From an uncultured Verrucomicrobiota bacterium (lineage in GTDB: Bacteria; Verrucomicrobiota; Verrucomicrobiia; Limisphaerales; AAA164-E04): a stretch of DNA of 38,122 nt. This document shows, one piece after another, positions 15,411 through 22,814 of the stretch; the stretch's first letter is position 1; each line of letters begins with the position of its first letter. The DNA lies in assembly GCA_913061285.1 (NCBI GenBank), contig CAJXVR010000028.1, forward strand, positions 1-38,122, in the 5' to 3' direction. Under the pieces are notes generated by a model that saw only the letters and a program-made list of their open reading frames with translations, was not told the origin of the DNA and made no database searches. Made by a program: the position numbers and the translations under genes.

Positions 15411-18400
15411 TCATTGATAGTGACACTCGGGCATTGCTAGAATTAATCCAATTAGCTCGCCTGCCCGCCTTTCGTAGTCGCTCCGAGTTCGAGAAAACCG
15501 CACCGTCACTCCGTTGTTGTTCGTGGTGGCATACTCCAAGAGAATCGCTCGGGTATTCTCTGACATCTTTCCGTTGACCAACAATCGATCAAAGTAATCG
15601 ATAATTTCCTCGGCTGTCTCAAGCCGCCGGCTGGAGAGGAAGCGTCCCACGTCCCAGCTCCTCAAAAAGTCATTGGATCCATCCGCAACCAATTCCTCAA
15701 CAAAGTTGATTCGCTCCAATAGTCCACCGGTGCTCACCCAATCGAAACCATATTCCGACCAACCATCCGGCTCATCACGGGTGAACAGATGCATTCCCAT
15801 CTCTTCGCTCACATCTGGAAGCTCTTCCGGATCCAGATTCCAATCAAGGGCCCTCACCATACTGTTAATATACTCAATCGGTGTCTTCACCTTTGATCGA
15901 TAAGCCAATCGCGACCAGAACGCATTGCCCGATCGCTTGGTATCGAGAATGGTCTTCATGACGGTTCGAATATTACCGGGAGGAGAGGTTGAGAACCACG
16001 CTTCAATGGTATCATCCATCAACTCCAGAATCGGTGCCGGGGCACTGCGTTGGTGATAGGAATCAAGGCTGATCTCGTCTGAAACAAATCGATTGATTAG
16101 TTTGAGCGAGATAAACTCAGCGGTCGAAGGATGCCCTACCATCGCATCAATAACATCCGTCGCATCGCGGAGCCCCTCGATTCCTTCCCTGCCTTCAGGG
16201 ATCACCATCTGATGCGGTGTTCCCTCAAAAAGAACCTTCGAATCTCGATCGTGATCGTCTGGATTGAAACGGAAGGTCCAGAACCCGTTCGGATCACTAT
16301 TCTCAATACTCCCCGGAACACTCATCCGCTCAACAAGCCGAGGATGGGCGGAAAGGTCAGAGCTCGTTCGCTCCACATTGTGAACTTGAATAGCCAAGAC
16401 ATTAACCTCAGGGGATGATTTCAGTAGCGGCCGCACCTCACTCAAATTGACGTATTCAGTGCCTAGATCCCACTCATGGGCGGAAGAGGCAGTCCGATTG
16501 AAGGTTGGCGGCGTCCCGCGTCGCTCCATATTGGCACTACGAGCCACTTCGACACCGTTGATGTAGGCGACGTAGCCATCGTCGTAATCCATCGCCAAAA
16601 ACAAGCCCTCGGCGGAGGGGGCATCGAGCGTGAATTTTCGGCGCAAATAGACGGAGGTGTAGCCATCAGTATCCCCCTGCCGTCGCATATCTCTGAGCAC
16701 CGTCGCATCGTCTGAATCTCCATACCCAATGCTCGTTGCCCCATTGATCCAAGATGAATCATCGAATCCGACTTCGGTCCACTGCGTGCTCGCCCGGCGA
16801 CTTACGGGACTCGGTTCTTCCCTTCCTTTGAAATACTTCCATCCGGGGCCGACATCCAGAAGCACACTTTCAACTGAACCCACACTGGAAATCGTCGGTG
16901 GCTGTCTCGCGGACATGGGATATTGAGGCTCGCTATCATGCCGTACTTTTCTCACCTGCCATCCGGTAAAACATTTCGCAAGCTCCTCGATGTCATCCTG
17001 CGAGTATCGATTGTCAACGCCAAACGCGAACAATTCGAGAATCTCCCGGGCATAGTTTTCGTTTGGCTCACCGACCTTGTTCAGCACGTTATCGAGATAG
17101 ATAAGCTGAGATGGGCTTGTCGCGCTGTACAGAAGCAGATCACCAAAGTTACCCAAGGCATTGTCATGGAAAAATTGATACTCCGTGTACTCGACCTGTG
17201 CCGCTTCTTGCTCTGCCTGATCATCATCAATCATGCGTTCTTCATTCGAATCCCTCAGATCTTCAAAATGTTCCGCGACCTTGTCGAAATCGGTCGTAAA
17301 GTGGTTTTCCCAAAACTCGGCGAGTACTGTTTGAAGTTGATTCCTGGCAAACGCCCCTCGAACGTGCACCAGCTGTTGGAGCTCATCGATGCCTTTGATT
17401 CGCTGAAACACCTCGTCCGTCAGCGGTCGACGATCTACCAGCTGCGGAATCATCGACGCATCGGAACTCGTCAATTCCGTATTGTGAAGTTGAATCGCCA
17501 ACACATTCATCCCTGGAACCAATAGGTCCGACGCCGAACCGGCCGTTTCTTCAAATCGCTCAGGATATTCATCAACGTCGCCGGAGGTCTTGGCGTTGAA
17601 TCGCGGAAACCGGCCCTCCATATTCGCTCGACCAATCTCTTTGCCGTTCAGATAGGCCACAAACCCATCATCGTACATCGCCCGCAAGACGATCTGATTC
17701 ATGCTCTCGGGGTCTTGCACCGTGAAACGTTTCCGCATGAAGACCGATAAGTATCCCGGATTGTCGTCGGACATGCGCATGTCTTCCAGCACCGTCGCAT
17801 CGTCATCATCACCATATCCGATTCCAGTGGGACCACGTTCCCAACGACTCGCATCAAAGTCGATCTCTCGCCAATCAGACGGAGGAGCCACCGTCCCTTT
17901 GAAATACTCCCACTCCTCGCCAATGTTAATCAGTATTTCGTCCTCGAATGGTTGGAAATCTTCGAACAAGTCCGCCTCTAGAGATTGTAAGCGATCATTT
18001 CCAAGTTCCGCTTCGCTGCTCGGATGGAGCTGGCGCTCGATATAGGTATCAACACCGATTGATTCCACCAGGGACTTTTCCGACAGTGACGGCCCGTAGG
18101 AAATTCGATTCAAGAGATGATCGATCATTTCGTCGGGATCTAACTCGCTAGGTTCCAGAGGATTTTCCTCTAAATGGAAATGAGCCTCGCCTCCGTATTC
18201 CGAATTCGGAACACCTGCTTCGATTCCGGCCTCAAGCCGCAAAAACGTCACTCCACCTGGATCTGGAATCGTAAACCGAATCTCACTCGGGTGACCATTG
18301 AGGGCACCCGCAGACAAGGCATATTCAAAAGGGTTCGATACATCGCCAGCCGAGCGTAAAACCACATTCCGATACCCCTCCGGCACCGACGCCGCGATCA

Positions 18401-18527
18401 CCAGATTCGATCCAACGGATTGGATCGACTGGATAATCGGTTGGGCTTCAGCTCCGTGAGCCATCGAAATAGCAGCACACAGCCCCACGAGCATCGAGAA
18501 AATTAACGACAAATTCTTCATAACCAC
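15411..18527 (-). CDS. DUF1800 family protein with two inserted beta-sandwich-like repeats
   Basis: This 1038-residue exported protein has a signal peptide cleaved near AHGAEA; starts at 18527 and 18521 are both possible. After a beta-rich N-terminal domain (about 30-125), DUF1800 begins (DPDEMIDHLLNRISYGP, about 130). It is interrupted twice by homologous segments of about 170-180 residues, roughly 198-366 and 554-734. Both share G-x-x-W-x-YFKG, W-x-x-x-x-FD-x-S-x-W, GYGD-x-DDATVL-x-DMR, a DDGFVAYLNG/DDGYVAYINGVE core, and NVLAIQ-x-HN. The inserts look like jelly-roll accessory domains found in verrucomicrobial secreted proteins. DUF1800 resumes at 370-525 (WENHF, GEPNENYAREILELF, FTGWQ) and at 740-1038. 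Its first-gene position with DUF1501 suggests a joint role in the cell envelope; the function is unknown. Confidence 0.9.
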   Translation of the reverse strand: MVMKNLSLIFSMLVGLCAAISMAHGAEAQPIIQSIQSVGSNLVIAASVPEGYRNVVLRSAGDVSNPFEYALSAGALNGHPSEIRFTIPDPGGVTFLRLEAGIEAGVPNSEYGGEAHFHLEENPLEPSELDPDEMIDHLLNRISYGPSLSEKSLVESIGVDTYIERQLHPSSEAELGNDRLQSLEADLFEDFQPFEDEILINIGEEWEYFKGTVAPPSDWREIDFDASRWERGPTGIGYGDDDDATVLEDMRMSDDNPGYLSVFMRKRFTVQDPESMNQIVLRAMYDDGFVAYLNGKEIGRANMEGRFPRFNAKTSGDVDEYPERFEETAGSASDLLVPGMNVLAIQLHNTELTSSDASMIPQLVDRRPLTDEVFQRIKGIDELQQLVHVRGAFARNQLQTVLAEFWENHFTTDFDKVAEHFEDLRDSNEERMIDDDQAEQEAAQVEYTEYQFFHDNALGNFGDLLLYSATSPSQLIYLDNVLNKVGEPNENYAREILELFAFGVDNRYSQDDIEELAKCFTGWQVRKVRHDSEPQYPMSARQPPTISSVGSVESVLLDVGPGWKYFKGREEPSPVSRRASTQWTEVGFDDSSWINGATSIGYGDSDDATVLRDMRRQGDTDGYTSVYLRRKFTLDAPSAEGLFLAMDYDDGYVAYINGVEVARSANMERRGTPPTFNRTASSAHEWDLGTEYVNLSEVRPLLKSSPEVNVLAIQVHNVERTSSDLSAHPRLVERMSVPGSIENSDPNGFWTFRFNPDDHDRDSKVLFEGTPHQMVIPEGREGIEGLRDATDVIDAMVGHPSTAEFISLKLINRFVSDEISLDSYHQRSAPAPILELMDDTIEAWFSTSPPGNIRTVMKTILDTKRSGNAFWSRLAYRSKVKTPIEYINSMVRALDWNLDPEELPDVSEEMGMHLFTRDEPDGWSEYGFDWVSTGGLLERINFVEELVADGSNDFLRSWDVGRFLSSRRLETAEEIIDYFDRLLVNGKMSENTRAILLEYATTNNNGVTVRFSRTRSDYERRAGELIGLILAMPECHYQ

Positions 18528-18780
18528 AGGTCCATGAACTTCAGCAAGACATGGGCCAATTCAGTAAATAGAGACTTTCCAGTCCCGCAAAAAGCCAAAT
18601 TTTTCTGAACTTCAATGCATTAATCGGACACAACGCTCCTGAACCCGAAATTTCTTATCGATGTCTCAAGATAGTGGAGATTCGGGTAAACGGAGCCATG
18701 CACCGCTTTCGCCGGGAAGGCGTTGTTCTTCGCTCCCCTTCTCACTTGAGCGACGAGGACGGTTTTGCTAACGATTCCCT

Positions 18781-19002
18781 GTGAATCAAAGCCAAGCCGA
18801 GCAGGATCCCGGTGCCAAGGGCCTGCAGGAGAGGTCGGCGGACACGACCGTCTCTCCCTCAAACGCTGAATGCCAGATCGTCGCCAATCCTGGCGAATAT
18901 TGGCGATGGTGTCCTCGCTGCAGCCAAGAGCTCGAAAATCACAAATGCAAGCTCGTTTGTCGGCGTTGTGGCTACTTCATGAGCTGCTCCGATTTCGACT
19001 AG
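18781..19002 (+). CDS. Small zinc-ribbon protein
   Basis: This 73-residue frame starts with GTG. The N-terminal 35 residues are polar and probably disordered. The C-terminal half forms a CxxC...CxxC zinc ribbon: WCPRCSQELENHKCKLVC, then RRCGYFMSCSDF. That is a compact four-Cys ligand set with two extra Cys nearby. Similar tiny ribbon proteins occur in Verrucomicrobia and Planctomycetes with no known role. It ends 85 bp before the preferred tyrS start on the same strand, so they may be co-transcribed. The conserved C-terminus argues for a real gene; the exact start is uncertain. Confidence 0.65.
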   Translation: MNQSQAEQDPGAKGLQERSADTTVSPSNAECQIVANPGEYWRWCPRCSQELENHKCKLVCRRCGYFMSCSDFD

Positions 19003-19086
19003 CCAACAGATTTAATCGAGATGAATCGCAATCGACGACGACTCTCTATTGATTTCGCACCGAAGGCCACGCAAGATGGCGCCTCA

Positions 19087-20364
19087 ATGACCGGGATTCT
19101 GGAAGAGTTAAGTTGGCGTGGGTTAGTTGACAACACCACTGATGAAGAAGCGTTAGGGAAACGGCTGGAAACCCCGACAACCCTCTATTGTGGCTTTGAT
19201 CCAACCGCAGATAGCCTCCACGTTGGCAATCTCGTTCCCCTTCTCGCTCTGAGACGCTTTCAGTTGCTGGGACATTCTCCCATTGCCCTTGCCGGAGGCG
19301 CCACGGGATCCATCGGCGATCCAAGCGGTAAATCTGCAGAGCGACAACTCCTGACCCGCGACATCCTCAACGCCAACATCGCCAAGGTTAAAACGCAGCT
19401 CGCCCGGCTCCTTGACTTCGAAACCGAGGTGAATCCCGCTCGCCTTCTCGACAATGCCGATTGGACCGCTGGGATCAGCTACCTCGACTTTCTCCGAGAC
19501 GTCGGCAAGCATTTTTCCGTCAACATGATGGTTTCAAAAGAAAGCGTCCGGGCCCGAATGGAGGACCGCGAGACCGGAATCAGCTACACAGAGTTCAGCT
19601 ACATGTTACTTCAGGCCTTCGATTTCTATCACCTAAGGAACGAGTTCAATTGCGAAATCCAAATCGGCGGGAGTGACCAGTGGGGCAACATTACCGCAGG
19701 AATCGAGCTGAGTAGAAAGAAACTATCCCAGACCGTCTACGGGATCACGCTCCCTCTGATCACGAACTCCGACGGTTCGAAGTTTGGGAAAACCGCTGCG
19801 GGTGCCATTTGGCTAGATCCCAACAAGACGAGTGTCTACCGATTCTACCAATTCTGGATCCGGACAGACGACCGAGACGTCCTTCGTTATCTCAAATACT
19901 TTACCTTTCTTTCGCAGGAAGAAATCGCCGATCTAGAACAGCAACACGCAGAGGCCCCAGAACGCCGAACGGCTCAAAAGGCTCTCGCGATTGCCATGAC
20001 AACAATGATTCACGGACAGGAAGCGACCGACGAAGCGCTGAAGGCCAGCCAAATACTCTTTGGCGGCGATCTCCAGGGCATCACCGAAGCGACCTTCAAC
20101 GATATCATCAATGAGATCCCTTCCGTGGTCATCCCAAAGGAAAATCTTGAAAACGACTACACCCTTGTCGATCTGGTGGTCGAAGCAAAACTCTGTCCGT
20201 CAAAAGGCCAGGCGCGAAAGGACATCGCAGGCGGTGGGATCAATCTCAACAACAACCGACAGCAAGATCCCTTGACGAACATCAATTCTGAACAGCTGTT
20301 GTTTGGTCGGTTTATCCTCCTCCGAAAGGGAAAGAAAAACTACCTGCTTGCGAGTTTCGAATAA
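19087..20364 (+). CDS. tyrS: Tyrosyl-tRNA synthetase
   Basis: This class Ic aminoacyl-tRNA synthetase charges tRNA-Tyr with tyrosine. The start at 19087 gives 425 residues and the family's usual N-terminus (GLVDNTTDEEAL, then TLYCGFDPTADSLHVGNLVP); an ATG at 19021 would add 22 atypical residues. The HIGH-equivalent is HVGN (45-48) and the KMSKS-equivalent is KFGKT (232-236). Tyrosine-binding motifs GGSDQWGNI (194-202) and the DFLRDVGK region are intact. A C-terminal S4 RNA-binding domain (about 345-425, CPSKGQARKDIAGGGI) completes it. Length and motifs are those of the normal bacterial TyrRS. No T-box leader is visible upstream, where the zinc-ribbon gene sits instead. Confidence 0.97.
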   Translation: MTGILEELSWRGLVDNTTDEEALGKRLETPTTLYCGFDPTADSLHVGNLVPLLALRRFQLLGHSPIALAGGATGSIGDPSGKSAERQLLTRDILNANIAKVKTQLARLLDFETEVNPARLLDNADWTAGISYLDFLRDVGKHFSVNMMVSKESVRARMEDRETGISYTEFSYMLLQAFDFYHLRNEFNCEIQIGGSDQWGNITAGIELSRKKLSQTVYGITLPLITNSDGSKFGKTAAGAIWLDPNKTSVYRFYQFWIRTDDRDVLRYLKYFTFLSQEEIADLEQQHAEAPERRTAQKALAIAMTTMIHGQEATDEALKASQILFGGDLQGITEATFNDIINEIPSVVIPKENLENDYTLVDLVVEAKLCPSKGQARKDIAGGGINLNNNRQQDPLTNINSEQLLFGRFILLRKGKKNYLLASFE

Positions 20365-20392
20365 GCAGCGAGTCGAAGAAAGAGCAAGAGCA

Positions 20393-21181
20393 ATCGGGTA
20401 GGAGGTGCGGGATAGCCTCACCGTCCTCCCACACCACCGGACGTACGGTTCCGTATCACGGTGGTTCACACAGATCGCTGCTGACGCAGCAGGGTTCGCC
20501 AGTTGACTTCTCCTATTATCGAGATTAACCCTCGCTGCCGAGAATATGAGGTTGGAAGTGCGCGATTCATGTGCGAGGCCCCGGCATTCCACCCCGGCGG
20601 CCCCTCGGTTCGCGATCACGGCTTGCATCGCCTTGAGCAAATTCCTTCGCTCAAGCAGTCTTTCGAGTAGCTCTGGTTCCCTGGAGTTGGTGTCTTCCTC
20701 ATCTACCGGAAAGTTTGAGCCGCCATTCCACGCCGCTTCCGGCTGCCGGCCTTCACCTCACGGATCGGCTTCAGCTCTCTCAAGCTTCTTTTCTGGCTCT
20801 CCTGCTCTCATCGGCAAAGCGGATTCCGCCCCTATCTGTCTGCTCAACCCTTCAGCCGCGAGGCGGACTACTATGGTATCGGCTGACTTCTCCAACCGCA
20901 TCGCCCCCCCTCTCGAGGGTGCTAGCTCAATGGCACGATCCGAGATCTCCCCGGGTAATGCGCACTCTCTTCTCCACTAATATCCGCCAGATCTACGTCT
21001 ATGAGCTCCGGACAAGTTTTGGACTTTGAAGATATTTGCCTCCTCATTCCTCACAAGCGCCTCGTATCTGATTTCTGTTCGTCGGACCGGTGTTTTGCCT
21101 TCAGATTCCACCTCGCGTGGACACCCTTGCCGGGTCTGCAAGGGACTCTAACCCGCTAGAGCGCGCGCCCTGCCGGGCGTA
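20393..21181 (-). mobile_element. Group IIC-type intron, internally deleted
   Basis: On the minus strand this stretch reads as a bacterial class C group II intron. The 5' region has CGCCCGGCAGGGCGC, CTAGCGGGTTAGAGTCCC and GCAAGGGTGTCC (domain I). TGGAATCTGAAGG, CGGTCCGACGAACAG and TTACCCGGGGAGATCT follow in the order known from the Oceanobacillus IIC intron. Near the 3' end is a 33-nt domain V-like hairpin (20433-20465, stem ACCACCG/CGGTGGT), a domain VI-like stem with GGAGG/CCTCC, and the end CCTACCCGAT. Only about 790 nt remain, whereas introns with a full reverse transcriptase are near 1.9 kb. It sits directly after the terminator hairpin of the lipoprotein gene, the usual IIC target. Both boundaries are estimated. 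Confidence 0.82.
20587..20709 (-). pseudogene. Group II intron reverse transcriptase remnant (N-terminus)
   Basis: A frame inside the intron encodes EPELLERLLERRNLLKAMQ followed by AVIANRGAAGVE, the N-terminal finger region of intron-encoded reverse transcriptases (compare the family signature V-x-x-N-K-G-A-A-G-V-D-G). At about 20586 the similarity stops and the frame continues into the intron's 3' part. The palm with the YADD box, the maturase and any endonuclease domain are all missing, so the protein is dead and the intron could move or splice only with help in trans. Confidence 0.75.
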
Positions 21182-21214
21182 GAAACAAAAAGCCATGTCC
21201 CACGACATGGCTTT
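21182..21214 (-). terminator. Intrinsic terminator of the lipoprotein gene (intron target)
   Basis: On the minus strand AAAGCCATGTC and GACATGGCTTT form a perfect 11-bp stem with loop GTGG, followed by TTGTTTC. It ends the transcript of the lipoprotein gene at 21275-21646, and the group IIC intron begins right after its T-tract. Confidence 0.9.
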
Positions 21215-21274
21215 GCATGAATCATATTAACGCCATTGAATGGAAACATGGCGACCTGATGAGGAAGATCTCGA

Positions 21275-21646
21275 CTACATATTGATCGGTGGATTCCCAG
21301 CAACAATACCCACCAAGTCACTGAGTTGATTGTAGACATCCATTGAATACGCCCCTTCGTTCTCCACAACAACCCGTTGCATGTCAGAAAGCACTTGGGA
21401 CAATGCGGTCGTCTGCTCCGAAGTCATTTTCCCTTTAGTCGCGACGGCTTTCAAAGGAGCAATGGCAGCTTCAAAGTCGTTTGCCGTCACAGAGGAAACA
21501 ATCGAACTAATCTGCCCTTGGACATCCGCTGAGGCGCCACTAAATGCGGAGGTCAAAGCACTGGGATCGACTTTCGTCTTTCCAGGGCCACAAGCGGTGA
21601 CAAAACACACGAGCAACAAACTACAAATGGACAAATAAACTCTCAT
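21275..21646 (-). CDS. Hypothetical small lipoprotein
   Basis: This 123-residue protein has a clean lipoprotein signal: MRVYLSICSLLLVCFVTAC with lipobox VTAC (lipidated Cys at residue 19) and GPG following. The mature part is helical and low in aromatic residues, with heptad-like Ala/Val/Leu patterns (SADVQGQISSIVSSV, APLKAVATKGKMTSEQTTAL) and ends in GNPPINM. No family is recognised. It has its own intrinsic terminator and lies 151 bp from the downstream end of the pseudopilin gene on the same strand. Confidence 0.72.
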   Translation of the reverse strand: MRVYLSICSLLLVCFVTACGPGKTKVDPSALTSAFSGASADVQGQISSIVSSVTANDFEAAIAPLKAVATKGKMTSEQTTALSQVLSDMQRVVVENEGAYSMDVYNQLSDLVGIVAGNPPINM

Positions 21647-21711
21647 AAGATCCGGAAATAATCGTTCGCAATGGACCGTTTGTCAATCGACTGCACTCGG
21701 AAACCATTGGG

Positions 21712-21747
21712 CAAAAAAGAAATGGGCTCGGAAAACCGAGCCCATTT
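21712..21747 (-). terminator. Intrinsic terminator of the pseudopilin gene
   Basis: On the minus strand AAATGGGCTCGG and CCGAGCCCATTT form a perfect 12-bp stem with a TTTT loop, followed by CTTTTTTG. It lies about 50 bp after the stop of the pseudopilin gene at 21798. Confidence 0.95.
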
Positions 21748-21797
21748 GCCTTCAAATCGAATCCATTCTCAAACACATCGCTTGAGAATGACTGCCT

Positions 21798-22673
21798 TTA
21801 TCGTCCGTCCAGACGCGCTGCGGTGCGCTCTGACAGCCAGACAATATCTTGATTGTTCTCTTGGTTAGCAATTCGAACATTCCCCTGGAAAACCTTCGTT
21901 CGTGGGTCTCTCCATTTGCGAATTTCAGAGTGACCGTCAAGGAATGCAATGCCAGCAGCCCCGTTGTGGTAAGTTGCAGGCCAGTCAATCATACGAAATG
22001 TGCCAGCTCCAGGTCCGATCACAGCCAAACCACCGTCGTTGATGCTGTTTTCGTCTTCGTCCATGATGACCCACAATTGTGAAGGTCCTGGATCAATGGC
22101 ATCAGACATGCGGCCGTAGGTGCGCCAGGTTTGTCCCGCGCGATGATTGTGTGAACCGTCGAGCCAAGGCCCATCCACGGCTGCTTTCCCATTGTTCTTA
22201 TTAGGATTCGTGCCAACCGCTTGGCTAGCTGACACTGAGCGCGCGTTCTGGACGATCGTGCCCTGAAGGTCCGATCGCGTTCCCTGATAACGCCCGGTAC
22301 GCTTGTCGGCAGGACACCCGAATAGTTGGTCATTAGCACCGTAGGGAACCAATAGCGACCGCGTCGGATCATTTAAAATGTCCGAGTTAAACTCCTGAGC
22401 GCCACCACGGCCGGCTTGCCCAGGAACCCAGTTCTGCCCTGGATTTGTGTTCCCATTGTCAGGGTTAGGCCAAATCCAGTCATCGAAATCACTCGCATAA
22501 ATCGTTGTCGCAAGCATCAACTGCTTGGTGTTATTCATGCAGAAAATACCTTGGGCTTTCGATTTTGCCTTACCAAGCGCTGGAAGAAGCATGCCGGCAA
22601 GAATTGCGATAATAGCAATCACAACCAGAAGCTCAATCAGGGTAAAGCCGTTCTGTCTTAATTTGGCTCTCAT
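21798..22673 (-). CDS. Type II secretion G-like pseudopilin (prepilin N-terminus, H-x9-DG)
   Basis: The start at 22673 ([14 protein letters not shown]) gives 291 residues and a normal short prepilin leader; an upstream ATG at 22763 would add 30 residues that do not fit. The cleavage motif is [18 protein letters not shown] with Glu+5, followed by the hydrophobic pilin helix and the LGKAKSKAQ linker. The soluble part has the substrate-side features of this Verrucomicrobia/Planctomycetes family, including [15 protein letters not shown], an exact H-x9-DG signature. It should be inserted by the type IV pilus/T2SS-like machinery. Which machinery it serves is unknown. It has its own terminator and lies between a small lipoprotein and a giant secreted protein on the same strand. 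Confidence 0.9.
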   Translation of the reverse strand: MRAKLRQNGFTLIELLVVIAIIAILAGMLLPALGKAKSKAQGIFCMNNTKQLMLATTIYASDFDDWIWPNPDNGNTNPGQNWVPGQAGRGGAQEFNSDILNDPTRSLLVPYGANDQLFGCPADKRTGRYQGTRSDLQGTIVQNARSVSASQAVGTNPNKNNGKAAVDGPWLDGSHNHRAGQTWRTYGRMSDAIDPGPSQLWVIMDEDENSINDGGLAVIGPGAGTFRMIDWPATYHNGAAGIAFLDGHSEIRKWRDPRTKVFQGNVRIANQENNQDIVWLSERTAARLDGR

Positions 22674-22814
22674 TCTTTTTCTGAAATGCGTTCGTTCGTC
22701 TCTCTCGCAAGCGGGCACAATCGCCCAACAATTCGAGATCCCCCCCTTATAATGACGATTCAAGGATCTGGCAACTGTGCTTTTCGCAGCACATTTCTCG
22801 CCGTCAAGCCGGTT

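Noticed and set aside
18620-18862. Minus-strand frame of 80 codons overlapping the zinc-ribbon gene
   Set aside because: It is antisense to a frame with a clear Cys pattern and has no signals of its own.
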